From positions 62,001 through 126,000 of the forward strand of contig OZ037835.1 in assembly GCA_964035575.1 (NCBI GenBank): a stretch of DNA of 64,000 nt, in the 5' to 3' direction. A model generated the notes under the pieces. It worked only from the letters and a program-made list of their open reading frames with translations, was not told where the DNA came from and searched no databases. Source of the stretch: Rhynchopus sp. YZ270_cl-10. Its lineage: Eukaryota; Euglenozoa; Diplonemea; Diplonemida; Diplonemidae. Every line of letters begins with the position of its first letter. The stretch's first letter is position 1. This document shows positions 28,267-37,708 of this stretch, piece after piece. The translations under genes and the position numbers were made by a program.

Positions 28267-31200
28267 ACAGATGGTCAAAAGAGTGATCTGACCATATTCC
28301 CCAGGTATAACTGGTACTCAAAAAGTTCATTAACGAAGGAATCTTGCACTTTTGACCATCACATATTACATGTGTTTTTTCAGGTTTTTCAATGCACTTT
28401 CCTGTACTGGGAAGCATGCCACAAGTGTCATGTTTTACAAGGTAAAAATGACCAAAAAAGCTGATTTGGTGACGGGCTAAAAAACCTGTCGTTCTTGTGT
28501 GACACTTCCATGGAAACGTGATGAGGACCACACTTTTTTTACAGGTGGTTTTTTTTGTATGGACCTCACACACTGGGCAGGCGGTCAGCTATTCGCTTCC
28601 CGCGGGGCGTTCGCGTGCGCGCTTCGCGCGCCCGCTCACGGTAACGTGTACAAAAAAACCTCACTCATGCCTTCATGAACTGCTTTAAAGGTGGCCTGTA
28701 AAAAGTGGTGTTTTTGTGGTAAACTCCAGCTGGTCTGAAGAGTGATCTGACCATATTCCCCAGGTATAACTGGTACTCAAAAAGTTCATTAACGAAGGAA
28801 TCTTGCACTTTTGACCATCACATATTACATGTGTTTTTTCAGGTTTTTCAATACACTTTTGTGTACTGGGAAGCATGCCACAAGTGTCATGTTTTACAAG
28901 GTAAAAATGACCAAAAAAGCTGATTTTTGGCCGAATGCCACATGTCATTTGGCAGTCCATTTTTTGAACAGGACTGTCTTAAATTTTTTTTTTGGGCCTC
29001 AATGCCCCCAAACAACACGTTAAGCCCAAAATATTCACTTTTGGATGAGCAACTATTTATTTAAAAAAATCGATTTTTTGGTCAAATCCCCTCTGGATGG
29101 TGAGGGGGTGTGTGTGTGTGTGTGTGTGGGTGTGTGTGGGTGTGCTGTGTGTGGGTGTGTAGTGTGTGTGGTGTGGGTGGCGCACATCTCTATAGTAAAG
29201 ACTAAAAAACTAAGGTTTTTTAGGATTTTTGGCCGAATGCCACATGTCATTTGGCAGTCCAATTTCTGAACACGACTGAAAAAAAATTTTTTTTTGGGCC
29301 TCAATACCCCCAAACAACACGTTAAGCCCAAAAAATTCACTTTTGGATGAGCAACTATTTATTTAAAAAAATCGATTTTTTGGTCAAATCCCCCTGGTGG
29401 TGAGGGGGTGTGTGTGTGTGTGTGTGTGGGTGTGTGTGGGTGTGCTGTGTGTGGGTGTGTAGTGTGTGTGGTGTGGGTGGCGCACATCTCTATAGTAAAG
29501 ACTAAAAAACTAAGGTTTTTTAGGATTTGGTGACGGGCTAAAAAACCTGTCGTTCTTGTGTGACACTTCCATGGAAACGTGATGAGGACCTCACTTTTTT
29601 TTACAGGTGGTTTTTTTTGTAAGCACCTCACACACTGGGCAGGCGGTCAGCTATTCGCTTCCCGCGGGGCGTTCGCGTGCGCGCTTCGCGCGCCCGCTCA
29701 CGGTAACGTGTACAAAAAAACCTCACTTGTGCCTGTAAAGTGGCCTGTTAAAAAGTGGTGTTTTTGTCGTAAACTCCAGATGGTCAAAAGAGTGATCTGA
29801 CCATATTCCCCAGGTATAACTGGTACTCAAAAAGTTCATTAACGAAGGAATCTTGCACTTTTGACCATCACATATTAGATGTGTTTTTTCAGGTTTTTCA
29901 ATGCACTTTCCTGTGCTGGGAAGCATGCCACAAGTGTCATGTTTTACAAGGTAAAAATGACCAAAAAAGCTGATTTGGTGACGGGCTAAAAAACCTGTCG
30001 TTCTTGTGTGACACTTCCATGGAAACGTGATGAGGACCTCACTTTTTTTTACAGGTGGTTTTTTTTGTAAGCACCTCACACACTGGGCAGGCGGTCAGCT
30101 ATTCGCTTCCCGCGGGGCGTTCGCGTGCGCGCTTCGCGCGCCCGCTCACGGTAACGTGTACAAAAAAACCTCACTTGTGCCTGTAAAGTGGCCTGTTAAA
30201 AAGTGGTGTTTTTGTCGTAAACGCCAGATGGTCAAAAAAGTGATCTGACCATATTCCCCAGGTATAACTTGTACTCAAAAAGTTCATTAACGAAGGAATC
30301 TTGCACTTTTGACCATCACATATTACATGTGTTTTTTCAGGTTTTTCAATGCACTTTCCTGTACTGGGAAGCATGCCACAAGTGTCATGTTTTACAAGGT
30401 AAAAATGACCAAAAAAGCTGATTTTTGGCCGAATGCCACATGTCATTTGGCAGTCCAATTTCTGAACACGACTGAAAAAAAATTTTTTTTTGGGCCTCAA
30501 TACCCCCAAACAACACGTTAAGCCCAAAAAATTCACTTTTGGATGAGCAACTATTTATTTAAAAAAATCGATTTTTTGGTCAAATCCCCCTGGTGGTGAG
30601 GGGGTGTGTGTGTGTGTGTGTGTGGGTGTGCTGTGTGTGGGTGTGTAGTGTGTGTGGTGTGGGTGGCGCACATCTCTATAGTAAAGACTAAAAAACTAAG
30701 GTTTTTTAGGATTTTTGGCCGAATGCCACATGTCATTTGGCAGTCCATTTTCTGAACACGACTGAAAATAAATTTTTTTTTGGGCCTCAATACCCCCAAA
30801 CAACACGTTAAGCCCAAAAAATTCACTTTCTGATGAGCAACTATTTATTTAAAAAAATCGATTTTTTGGTCAAATCCCCTCTGGTGGTGAGGGGGTGTGT
30901 GTGTGTGTGTGTGTGGGTGTGTGTGGGTGTGCTGTGTGTGGGTGTGTAGTGTGTGTGGTGTGGGTGGCGCACATCTCTATAGTAAAGACTAAAAAACTAA
31001 GGTTTTTTAGGATTTGGTGACGGGCTAAAAAACCTGTCGTTCTTGTGTGACACTTCCATGGAAACGTGATGAGGACCTCACTTTTTTTTACAGGTGGTTT
31101 TTTTTGTAAGCACCTCACACACTGGGCAGGCGGTCAGCTATTCGCTTCCCGCGGGGCGTTCGCGTGCGCGCTTCGCGCGCCCGCTCACGGTAACGTGTAC

Positions 31201-31660
31201 AAAAAAACCTCACTTGTGCCTGTAAAGTGGCCTGTTAAAAAGTGGTGTTTTTGTCGTAAACTCCAGATGGTCAAAAGAGTGATCTGACCATATTCCCCAG
31301 GTTTAACTGGTACTCAAAAAGTTCATTAACGAAGGAATCTTGCACTTTTGACCATCACATATTAGATGTGTTTTTTCAGGTTTTTCAATGCACTTTCCTG
31401 TGCTGGGAAGCATGCCACAAGTGTCATGTTTTACAAGGTAAAAATGACCAAAAAAGCTGATTTTTGGCCGAATGCCACATGTCATTTGGCAGTCCAATTT
31501 CTGAACACGACTGAAAAAAAATTTTTTTTTGGGCCTCAATACCCCCAAACAACACGTTAAGCCCAAAAAATTCACTTTTGGATGAGCAACTATTTATTTA
31601 AAAAAATCGATTTTTTGGTCAAATCCCCTCTGGTGGTGAGGGGGTGTGTGTGTGTGTGTG
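28267..31660. repeat. Composite satellite array of X and Y units
   Basis: Unit X (about 447 bp) runs from ttggtgacgggctaaa to aaaaaagctga. Unit Y (about 300 bp) runs from ttttggccgaatgccac through gatgagcaac, an ATTTAAAAAAATCGATTTTTT palindrome-like core and a (GT)n run, to ctaaggttttttagga. After the end of the X split by LINE-A the order is X (28,464), Y (28,922), Y (29,227), X (29,526), X (29,974), Y (30,422), Y (30,713), X (31,014), Y (31,461, split by LINE-C). Units join at a shared GATTT. Short reading frames here are not conserved as proteins across unit junctions, and I see no gene. Confidence 0.88.
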
Positions 31661-31723
31661 TTTGATAACTAGTAGGGGTAATTCTTGCTCAGAATATGGC
31701 CCCAAAAAGGGGGGGGGGGGTGC

Positions 31724-34700
31724 TCACGTCACGGCAGACGCCCCCGAAGGGTCGTGACGGTGATGCAGTGGTTGAATGCCTTCCTGGGCCGCGTGCTTGA
31801 ATTGCGGGTGGCAGGAGTGGCAGCATTCGTTTAGGCTTTTTCTGTCCAAGTGGCAGGCCCCACAGCGCGTCAATCTGTGGCTCAGGCAGAAGTCCATCAC
31901 AAGCTCAAGGCCATCATCCTCTCTGTGGTGCAGGTTGCAGCAGGTTTCCACTACGGCTCGCACTTTCACACAGGACACACATCTGACTTTTCCGTGGCTC
32001 TCACATGAGATGATTTTGGCGTTCTTGCGGGCCCCCGCGGGGGCAGGTCGCGGGGGTCTGGACCTGAAGGCTGCAGTGTCCACCGCCGCTCTGCCCCGTG
32101 CCTGGCTGGATGCCTCCGTCCAGTTCGCGGCGTAGTGGTCCTGGGGGTAGAACCGTGCTGCCCATGCTTGGCTCTCCTCATACAGGATGGAGCTAGGGCC
32201 ATGCGGCTGTTCGCTGCGGATGTTGTGGGCGTTGAGGTGGCGGAGGACGGCCTCTGTCTTGGCGGAAAGCACAGCCCGTCGGTTTACCCCTTGCACCACT
32301 GTCCCTCCGAGCGCTGTCAGACTGGTGACACCTCCCTCTTTGCCTCTGGTCCAACTGTCGACTTGGACCACACTGCGTAGGTCACGGGTGAGGCTCTGCA
32401 GTGACAGTGCTTTGGCCCATACGCTCTTTTGGAAGAGAGGGTATTCTGCAGCTGCCTGGCTTAGCTGCTCCGCCCTCGCAACTTCGACCGTATCCATCGC
32501 TTCATTGCTGAGAGCGTCAGCGTCAGTGTTGAGGTTCCGCTTGACGTGGCGCCATTCGATGACGTAGCGGGGTTGCAGGTCTCGGATTTGGGCCCTGATG
32601 CGGTGGAGGAATGGCTGGAGGTTCTCTTTGCATGTTGTGTTCCCCTTGATGTGCTCGATGATCAGTTTAGAGTCACCGTATATGGTCGCCTGGCCACACA
32701 CTTCTGGGGGTAGGTCGCGAAGAAGGCAAAGGCCACTGCTAGCCCCTTCGTACTCGGCAACGTTGTTGCTTCTTGCAAATGGCAGGGGCGTAGCTACGGA
32801 TGCTGCCTTCACCCCGTCGATGTAGACAACTGCTCCTGCCCCTGCCCTCGCAAATACCGTACCGTTCTGTCTAGCACCACCATCAAAGAACACCTCTGTG
32901 CCCTGGCGGCCTTCTAGGGTGTTGCGCACAGTGCACACGGTTTGAGACGCACAGTATGGCTGGTATCTACGGTTCTTGATACCCGGCAAGGAAAGTCCCG
33001 TGGTCAGCTCGAAGTCTATTGCGAGCTCAATGTAGCTAACGGAGTGCTCCGATCCGTTATGCGCCCATTGCAGACTGTTTACCCAGTGGTTGGTTGCGTA
33101 CCATAGGTCTTCACTGTGTTTCCATATGGCCCCCACGTCTTGGTAACGCAGTGAAGGGAGTTGCACTCGCATGGGTTGGGGAGAAGACCATCCCCATGGG
33201 TAGTCAACCAGGCGGTGGTGGCGGGCCGACTCTGCTGGGCGGTCATCTCGAATCTGTCTTTGCCTGACTATCTCTATGAATAGCCTTTGCAGATTTCTCA
33301 CTAGTGCGATCCTCTCGTGGTCGTCTCGCGGGAGAACGTTGTCGTGGCAGTCGTGACGGTACCGTGGTGCCACCCCGCAAATGACCAGACAGTTCGGCCA
33401 GTCCGTCCTGTCCGCGGCTGCGACAGGGTGACGGCTGCGTACCTCCTCCCACGCACTGCATTCCCACCACATATGGCGAACTGTTTCGCGGGCTTCGGTC
33501 TCACAGTAAGGGCATCCGTCGGTGATGAGGCCGGATCTACCCGTTGTTGTCATTGCCCCTGCGATGATGGAGCGAAGGATGCCTTTCTGGTACCCGGTTA
33601 AGTTGCTCTCGGGGTCTTCCAGCAGGTGCCTGGTCACTCTGCCGTCAACACCATGTTGGAGTCCGTCGTAGTCGCTCGATCGCTTGTTCGCAAGGGACCT
33701 CATTAGGGCATTCCGCAGTTTGTGACGTGCCTCGGCCTCGACTGACGTGGCTTGCTTTTCGGTGAGGGTGTCAACGTCCAGCAGGGTTTGGTCTCCTGAT
33801 TCGTTGGTGAATCTGACTTGGTTGGGGGCAACCCAGTCCCACCCCAAGGCGTTCAGTGATTCATTGAGGAGGAAGAACGGTCCGTAGGACAGGGAATCTC
33901 TGTGCTGCCACGCCACCGCACATAGATGTCTGCAGTTTTCTCTTCTCATCTGTTTGATCCACGCACGTAGCCTGCGAATGTGGAAGACCATCTCCGGGTC
34001 TAGTCGGTGGCCGTGCTGTAGGATGTGCATGACCGCCACCACAGCACGTCGCGAAGGCCCGGTCCAGACAGCTGCTGTGAAGTTTTTCTGAAGTTTTGCC
34101 CGTTTCTCCGGGGACAGGTAAGTCACGGACGCGCCATAATAGCACTTTGACCCCGCAGTCATTGCCGCTATGTGGTCTCGGTGGTTTACTGGTGTTGGGA
34201 GGGACCGCACCCTTCCCAGGTTCTTCACCGCGTTTGAGGACCTGTTGGAGATGCGATTGGAGACGGGCAAGGAGCTAAGGTTGGTGCCTGGTTGTGCGTG
34301 CTGCATGACCCCTGTGCTGTCGAAGCTGTTCTTGACAGGGAGGAACGTCGGAGGGTTGTGGCACATTAGCTCTCCGGTTTGCACGTTGATCACCTTGATT
34401 TCACATGGGCGCGTGCGGCACGTGGAGAAGGTGAGCGACTTTGAGACGCTGATGTCCATCTGGGTGTGGTGAGAGAAGATCACTGTTCGGTCAACGGCCA
34501 TCTGCTGGAGCTGGTGAGATGGGGCAGTGGCGTAGATGTCGTCAACGAATGATGTGGTCTCAGCCCCCTTGCTGTCGACCTCACGCATCCATACGCTGAT
34601 AACAATGTTTATTAGGATCACACTCAATGGGCACCCCTGCATGATACCATTGGTTGGTGTGAAGGGTTCTCCCACAGACCCGTTGCACCGGAAGTGTCTC

Positions 34701-37700
34701 TTCATCTTCACATAAGCCTCTCTGAGTACCGATAGCACCACTCCATTGAAGCCCAGTCTCGCTGCAAGGCACATCGCGATGTTGATGGGGACGGTATCAA
34801 AGCACTTCTTAAGGTCTATGGCTACTCCAAAGATGTGTTCACCGGTGAGGTGTGCGCATTCTAACTGTGCTGCGAGGTGCCAGTACAAGTCCTCCGTCCC
34901 GTGTTTGGGCCTGCACCCGTGCAATCCTGCAGGTGACAACTTGTCCAACCACGGAAAGGCGGATTGAGCACGTATCGATGCCCATATCCTATAGAGGACC
35001 GCCGTGATGGTGATGGGTCGTTGCGACAGGGGGTCTCCATCACTGTCTGGTTTCGGGATTAGCGGCACCAGTGCTTGCATGAGGGCTTCAGGCCACACGC
35101 CGTCCCGTTCGACGGCATTTAGGCATTCCACAAGGATGGCGATGATAGAGTCAGGTAGCTGTTCCACTTCGTGTGCTCTCCATCCGTGCATGCCTGGTGA
35201 GGTGGTACGCTTCATACGTTTGAGTGCCTTGTGTACATCTTCCACCTTGATGGGTTCACAAGTCATGTCTTCTGCCGCCGGTAGTACATCTTCGTACACT
35301 GCGAGGAAGGAGTCCCAACTTGGCTCGGGTGAGGAGGCGTATTTTTGGAATATACCACCCCATGCCTGGTTGTCTCTGAGGAGGGAGTCAACCTTGGCTG
35401 GGTCAGCCGTGAGAGTGCCATCTTGTTGCTTCATGAACGCTGCCGGCGTGGTGAAGCGGTCAGCCACATAGTCGAAGATGGCACCTTGACCTTTGCTCCC
35501 AACGTTTTGCATGGTGTGCTTCCAATGCAGACTGCGTTGTGCCTTCATGGCGGCAAAGGCTTCTCTCTGGGAGCCTTCGAGTTTCTCTAGGAGGCGGTGC
35601 AGGTAATCCACTCCGGGGTTTGGTACGAAGAGGGCCTCAGTGATCTCATCCCTCAGCGGGCCTCCTCGGAGTCGGGACAGCGCCTCCCACGCGTACCTCT
35701 CCCTGCGGGTCATTGCGTACGGCTTGTCCACAAGCAGTCTGGCCCTTCCTATTTGGAGAAGCGTGCGTAGGTTTCCCATGACAGCGTCCCTCGCCCTTGT
35801 TAGCTTTGAGGACGCCCCATTTTTGCTGCTGTGCTTTGTGGCGTGCCTGGCCGTCTTCACAAGGGATGTCTCGCTTCGCCCGCAGTAATCAGAATGTGGG
35901 GACGCTATGCTGTCCTCATGGAGGAGGAGTAGGAACTTCTCACCCACCTCTGCAAACTCAGCAAGCTTGCTTTCTCCTGATGCCTCGTTCCTGTCGTTTT
36001 TCTCCAGCTGGCTAGCAAATGCCACCGCAGTCTCTGGGGTGTTCCTTGGTCTATCCAGTGGGAAGGGCTTGGGGAGCACGCATCTCCGGGTGCGGCCAGA
36101 ATATACGTTTAGGTCGAGGGTGAAGGTGAGCGGTACATGTGTCGGGAAAGGGCAGTCGTCGAAGCTGGAGTCAACTGTCACTTTATAGATCGCTGGTGCT
36201 GCCGTCGCATTCGCCAGGCACATATCAATCCGCGTTCCGTTCGAGTTGGCCGTTCTGCAGGTGAAAGGTGGAGGGGTCCGTTGGGCAGCGGCTAGGCTCT
36301 CCGCCACATCAACCCATCTTCCAGATCTCTGCGCTGCCGCAAGAGTGACGCTATTGGAGGCGTTGCAGTTGAAGTCCCCGATGATGATGACTGGGACTGC
36401 GTGACCCAGGCCAGTTGCCATCTCCAATGCGTCCTTGATGAGTGCTTCTCGTTCGGCCGCCGCCTCCTGGCCTGCGTGTGCGTAGAGGGAGATGACGTGG
36501 AAGGCAGCCCCTGCGCCCACCGCAACAGCTGTGTGGACCACCCTCGTTGAATCGTGACAGCGTTTTTCCACCGGTGATTTAGGCGCGATGGTTTGCGCTA
36601 TCAGGCCACTCTTGGTCATTATCGCCACGCCTCCCGGTGCGATTTGCTGGCGCTCGCCTCCTCCCGTCTTTGCGAGGGCCTTTCCCCAGTGTACCTCCCT
36701 TCCTTTTGCGTGGAAGTATTGCCCATGTGTGCCCATGTGTTCCTTCCCGACCCTTGTCTCCTGTAAGGCAAGGATATCAGCCGGGAGGTCAGCCACGTCA
36801 CGGTGGTGCGTTTGCAGCGACGTTACGTTGATGGTGGTGATGGTTAGGGGTCTGGGTGCGGGTGTAGGCGGAGCTCGGGGTTGCCGTCTGTTCCTGTTCG
36901 CCGGAGACGGTGCCTCGAGGGGGAGAATGCCGTTCTGACAGGCTCGTAGACTTCGGAGGAGAGCCATCGGGATTCTGAGTATGTCATAATGCTCAGGTCT
37001 GTACGTTAGTCCCAGCACACGGTTCCGTTGGGCAGGGCAGCCCTCACGTCGCAGTGTGCCACGACTTCCCGTGCTGGCGTTGAGGACCCATACCTCCGCC
37101 TTGAGGATCGTCGCTGCCGCCTGCAAGCAGAGGTGGTCCCCGTAGGTGCCGTCACGGCTCATGTGGTCCAGGTATATGCTGAACGAGGTCGTGGCTGCTG
37201 CCGGCCCGGCTTCATACAGGTACCTGGACTCTTCGTTTGTGCGCAGGTGGCTGATGACGTCTCTGCGCAAGGAGGCCGCACATATACTCCCGGTGCATTG
37301 TGAGGCGAGCGCCCTAAAGAGGCAGTTGCCGTCCCCAGGGATCACGTGACGGGAGGTGTGCAAGCTCGCTGCTGTCCGGTCCAGCCACACATTATTCTCT
37401 GCTCTCTCTGCAATAGGGTCATCCCCCCCGCCTCTCATATTTGTACGATGCTTCCCGCACGCGGACGCGTATCCAATCTTTGAGTCGATGCTCATCTCTG
37501 GAGATGCTGGCGTTGTCACAAGCGGGAGATATACTTTCGGAGGGACTGCTAGGGTCGCCGTCATGAGAGGTAGGGGGATGATATGCTGAGGGTGCTGGGG
37601 TTGAAAGGATGGAAGTCGGGATGGAATGGTGATCGTTGGAGAGGGAGGGTTTGAGTTGTGTGAGGGGTTCGTTTGAACAGCCTCATTGCCGATCCTGATT

Positions 37701-37708
37701 GCGTTCAC
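31724..37708 (-). CDS. LINE-C ORF2: OTU, APE endonuclease, RT, RNase H, zinc fingers (1,994 aa)
   Basis: OTU at residues 120-245 with GDGNCLFRAL (D126, C129) and PEHYDIL (H240), all key residues present. The APE-type endonuclease (288-533) keeps N294, E317 (LQETR), D445/N447 (GDFNCN), D495 and H524 (THVPL). RT (about 880-1,100) has AIDLKKCFDTVP, GIMQGCPLS and FVDDIY. A zinc knuckle CPYC...HMWWEC (1,399-1,417) matches the usual post-RT knuckle. RNase H (1,603-1,742) has FFDGG (D1609), AEYEG (E1652), YGDSKL (D1679) and TDADALS (D1729/D1731). The C-terminus (1,902-1,970) has repeated Cys/His pairs, a probable nucleic-acid-binding zinc region. This protein would nick the target, prime cDNA synthesis and remove RNA. 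Cysteine proteases in LINEs are known from Dualen-type elements, but those also carry an RLE, which is absent here. Confidence 0.92.
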   Translation of the reverse strand: MNAIRIGNEAVQTNPSHNSNPPSPTITIPSRLPSFQPQHPQHIIPLPLMTATLAVPPKVYLPLVTTPASPEMSIDSKIGYASACGKHRTNMRGGGDDPIAERAENNVWLDRTAASLHTSRHVIPGDGNCLFRALASQCTGSICAASLRRDVISHLRTNEESRYLYEAGPAAATTSFSIYLDHMSRDGTYGDHLCLQAAATILKAEVWVLNASTGSRGTLRREGCPAQRNRVLGLTYRPEHYDILRIPMALLRSLRACQNGILPLEAPSPANRNRRQPRAPPTPAPRPLTITTINVTSLQTHHRDVADLPADILALQETRVGKEHMGTHGQYFHAKGREVHWGKALAKTGGGERQQIAPGGVAIMTKSGLIAQTIAPKSPVEKRCHDSTRVVHTAVAVGAGAAFHVISLYAHAGQEAAAEREALIKDALEMATGLGHAVPVIIIGDFNCNASNSVTLAAAQRSGRWVDVAESLAAAQRTPPPFTCRTANSNGTRIDMCLANATAAPAIYKVTVDSSFDDCPFPTHVPLTFTLDLNVYSGRTRRCVLPKPFPLDRPRNTPETAVAFASQLEKNDRNEASGESKLAEFAEVGEKFLLLLHEDSIASPHSDYCGRSETSLVKTARHATKHSSKNGASSKLTRARDAVMGNLRTLLQIGRARLLVDKPYAMTRRERYAWEALSRLRGGPLRDEITEALFVPNPGVDYLHRLLEKLEGSQREAFAAMKAQRSLHWKHTMQNVGSKGQGAIFDYVADRFTTPAAFMKQQDGTLTADPAKVDSLLRDNQAWGGIFQKYASSPEPSWDSFLAVYEDVLPAAEDMTCEPIKVEDVHKALKRMKRTTSPGMHGWRAHEVEQLPDSIIAILVECLNAVERDGVWPEALMQALVPLIPKPDSDGDPLSQRPITITAVLYRIWASIRAQSAFPWLDKLSPAGLHGCRPKHGTEDLYWHLAAQLECAHLTGEHIFGVAIDLKKCFDTVPINIAMCLAARLGFNGVVLSVLREAYVKMKRHFRCNGSVGEPFTPTNGIMQGCPLSVILINIVISVWMREVDSKGAETTSFVDDIYATAPSHQLQQMAVDRTVIFSHHTQMDISVSKSLTFSTCRTRPCEIKVINVQTGELMCHNPPTFLPVKNSFDSTGVMQHAQPGTNLSSLPVSNRISNRSSNAVKNLGRVRSLPTPVNHRDHIAAMTAGSKCYYGASVTYLSPEKRAKLQKNFTAAVWTGPSRRAVVAVMHILQHGHRLDPEMVFHIRRLRAWIKQMRRENCRHLCAVAWQHRDSLSYGPFFLLNESLNALGWDWVAPNQVRFTNESGDQTLLDVDTLTEKQATSVEAEARHKLRNALMRSLANKRSSDYDGLQHGVDGRVTRHLLEDPESNLTGYQKGILRSIIAGAMTTTGRSGLITDGCPYCETEARETVRHMWWECSAWEEVRSRHPVAAADRTDWPNCLVICGVAPRYRHDCHDNVLPRDDHERIALVRNLQRLFIEIVRQRQIRDDRPAESARHHRLVDYPWGWSSPQPMRVQLPSLRYQDVGAIWKHSEDLWYATNHWVNSLQWAHNGSEHSVSYIELAIDFELTTGLSLPGIKNRRYQPYCASQTVCTVRNTLEGRQGTEVFFDGGARQNGTVFARAGAGAVVYIDGVKAASVATPLPFARSNNVAEYEGASSGLCLLRDLPPEVCGQATIYGDSKLIIEHIKGNTTCKENLQPFLHRIRAQIRDLQPRYVIEWRHVKRNLNTDADALSNEAMDTVEVARAEQLSQAAAEYPLFQKSVWAKALSLQSLTRDLRSVVQVDSWTRGKEGGVTSLTALGGTVVQGVNRRAVLSAKTEAVLRHLNAHNIRSEQPHGPSSILYEESQAWAARFYPQDHYAANWTEASSQARGRAAVDTAAFRSRPPRPAPAGARKNAKIISCESHGKVRCVSCVKVRAVVETCCNLHHREDDGLELVMDFCLSHRLTRCGACHLDRKSLNECCHSCHPQFKHAAQEGIQPLHHRHDPSGASAVT

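Noticed and set aside
27608-28573. 321-residue frame with FFTRGPFFYKGTIFLQGDH-type repeats
   Set aside because: Translation of the 5' monomer array and satellite; no start or domain support.
29045-31118. Repeated frames such as MNFLGLTCCLGVLRPKKKFFFSRVQKLDCQM in the satellite
   Set aside because: They recur only because Y and X units recur, they cross unit junctions and (GT)n runs, and they vary freely at those points.
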